NCBI RefSeq assembly: GCF_002117935.1
Contig: NZ_BDJE01000074.1
Span: 1-49,763 of the forward strand
Direction of reading: 5' to 3'
DNA length: 49,763 nt
From: Nocardioides sp. PD653-B2
Lineage (GTDB): Bacteria; Actinomycetota; Actinomycetes; Propionibacteriales; Nocardioidaceae
Below are positions 49,444 to 49,763 of this stretch, piece by piece. The position numbers and the translations under genes were made by a program. The notes beneath the pieces were generated by a model that saw only the letters and a program-made list of their open reading frames with translations, had not been told where the DNA came from and searched no databases. Each line of letters starts with the position of its first letter. Positions within the stretch are counted from its first letter, which is position 1.

Positions 49444-49763
49444 CAGTTCTGCCCCCCAGACGCCGACCCCGGGTCGCCAGCCGGACTCGAGGTTGCATCC
49501 GAGCTCGGGGTCGGGGTGAGGGCCGCGTCACCGTCGGTGACCGGCGCCTGCAGCAGCGTCAGCTGACCGACCGATCCGTAGGCCGCCACGATCTTGGCGT
49601 CGGCGTCATCGATGAGCAGCGTCACCGTCGTGTTGCCGCCCTGGGAGTCGCCGACGTCGTACACGGTCGCACCGGAGGCGAGGTCCTGCGGCTTCGACAG
49701 CTGCGTGGGGTCACCGGCCTGCCCGCTCTGCGGGACCTCGATCACGTTGACCACCGACCCCGC
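49443..49763 (-). CDS. CpaB/RcpC-like SAF-domain protein, C-terminal part (continues at base 1)
   Basis: These are residues 166-271 of the protein that starts at 495. The part after the join reads AGSVVNVIEVPQSGQ, then VTLLIDDADAKIVAAYGSVGQLTLLQAP, the usual end of the CpaB/RcpC fold, and finishes with a Ser/Pro/Gly tail. Taken alone the fragment has no start other than an internal GTG at 49754. The TGA at 49443 overlaps the next ATG. Confidence 0.85.
   Translation of the reverse strand, partial: AGSVVNVIEVPQSGQAGDPTQLSKPQDLASGATVYDVGDSQGGNTTVTLLIDDADAKIVAAYGSVGQLTLLQAPVTDGDAALTPTPSSDATSSPAGDPGSASGGQN

Noticed and set aside
1..49763. tRNA, rRNA genes and insertion sequences
   Set aside because: I saw no cloverleaf-like tRNA, no rRNA stretch and no transposase motif or terminal repeats.

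Overview
The window appears to be a complete circular plasmid of 49,763 bp from a high-GC actinomycete, most plausibly a Nocardioidaceae-like host (low confidence on the family). The main evidence for circularity is one gene that crosses the sequence ends. A CpaB/SAF-type pilus-assembly gene starts at 495 on the minus strand, runs in frame through base 1, and resumes in frame at base 49763 to stop at 49443. GC content is high throughout, codon third positions are mostly G or C, many starts are GTG or TTG, and gene pairs overlap by ATGA or TGATG.

Layout. (i) Bases 2250 to 1, then 49763 to 39877 (minus): one unbroken operon of about 12 kb for a Tad/Flp-type pilus. It encodes a 38-aa ORF, a lipoprotein, a secreted Trp/Cys-rich protein, CpaB, a TadZ/CpaE-like ATPase, the TadA ATPase, TadB, TadC, a small Flp-like pilin, three TadE/F/G-like pseudopilins, a LysM/BTAD membrane protein and a small protein. 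(ii) 2.2-6.5 kb (plus): structured DNA, an ArsR-like regulator, a two-repeat small DNA-binding-like protein, and a primase-polymerase-type replication protein. (iii) 6.5-10 kb: a zinc-ribbon protein, a ParB-like partner, ParA, and a 13-bp iteron array that is a candidate centromere or origin. (iv) 10-17.3 kb (minus): a Dam-like methylase, several unknown proteins, a HipBA toxin-antitoxin pair and a macro-domain protein. (v) 17.5-23.9 kb (minus): a very large DarB-like methylase-helicase fusion and a small partner. (vi) 24-30.3 kb (plus): a DUF1173-like protein, a coiled-coil protein and a large restriction-modification fusion enzyme. (vii) 30.2-37.2 kb (minus): a type IV secretion/transfer-like cluster (VirB4-like, SCO6880-like, VirB6-like, VirB8-like, VirB2-like, MinD-like). 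(viii) 37.2-39.9 kb: a sigma/HTH-type regulator and an AAA ATPase.

The most striking feature is a dispersed promoter-like box, GTCCGATCC, then exactly 11 variable bases, then TGTTGCCTCTCCCG. I count seven perfect or near-perfect copies and one variant. They lie at the heads of the pilus, transfer, methylase-helicase, DUF1173 and several unknown-gene operons. At four boxes an ATGAGC start follows two bases later, which suggests leaderless transcripts. In several boxes the first element sits in the loop of an inverted repeat whose stem sequence differs from copy to copy. The rep and par genes, hipBA, the R-M gene, the AAA ATPase gene and the sigma-like gene lack the box. I infer a plasmid-wide regulon, possibly driven by the plasmid's own sigma-like protein (37242-38306).

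The R-M gene and the VirB4-like gene converge at about 30.15 kb and both appear truncated there. No relaxase or VirD4-type coupling protein was recognised, so part of a conjugation region was probably lost when the R-M gene arrived.
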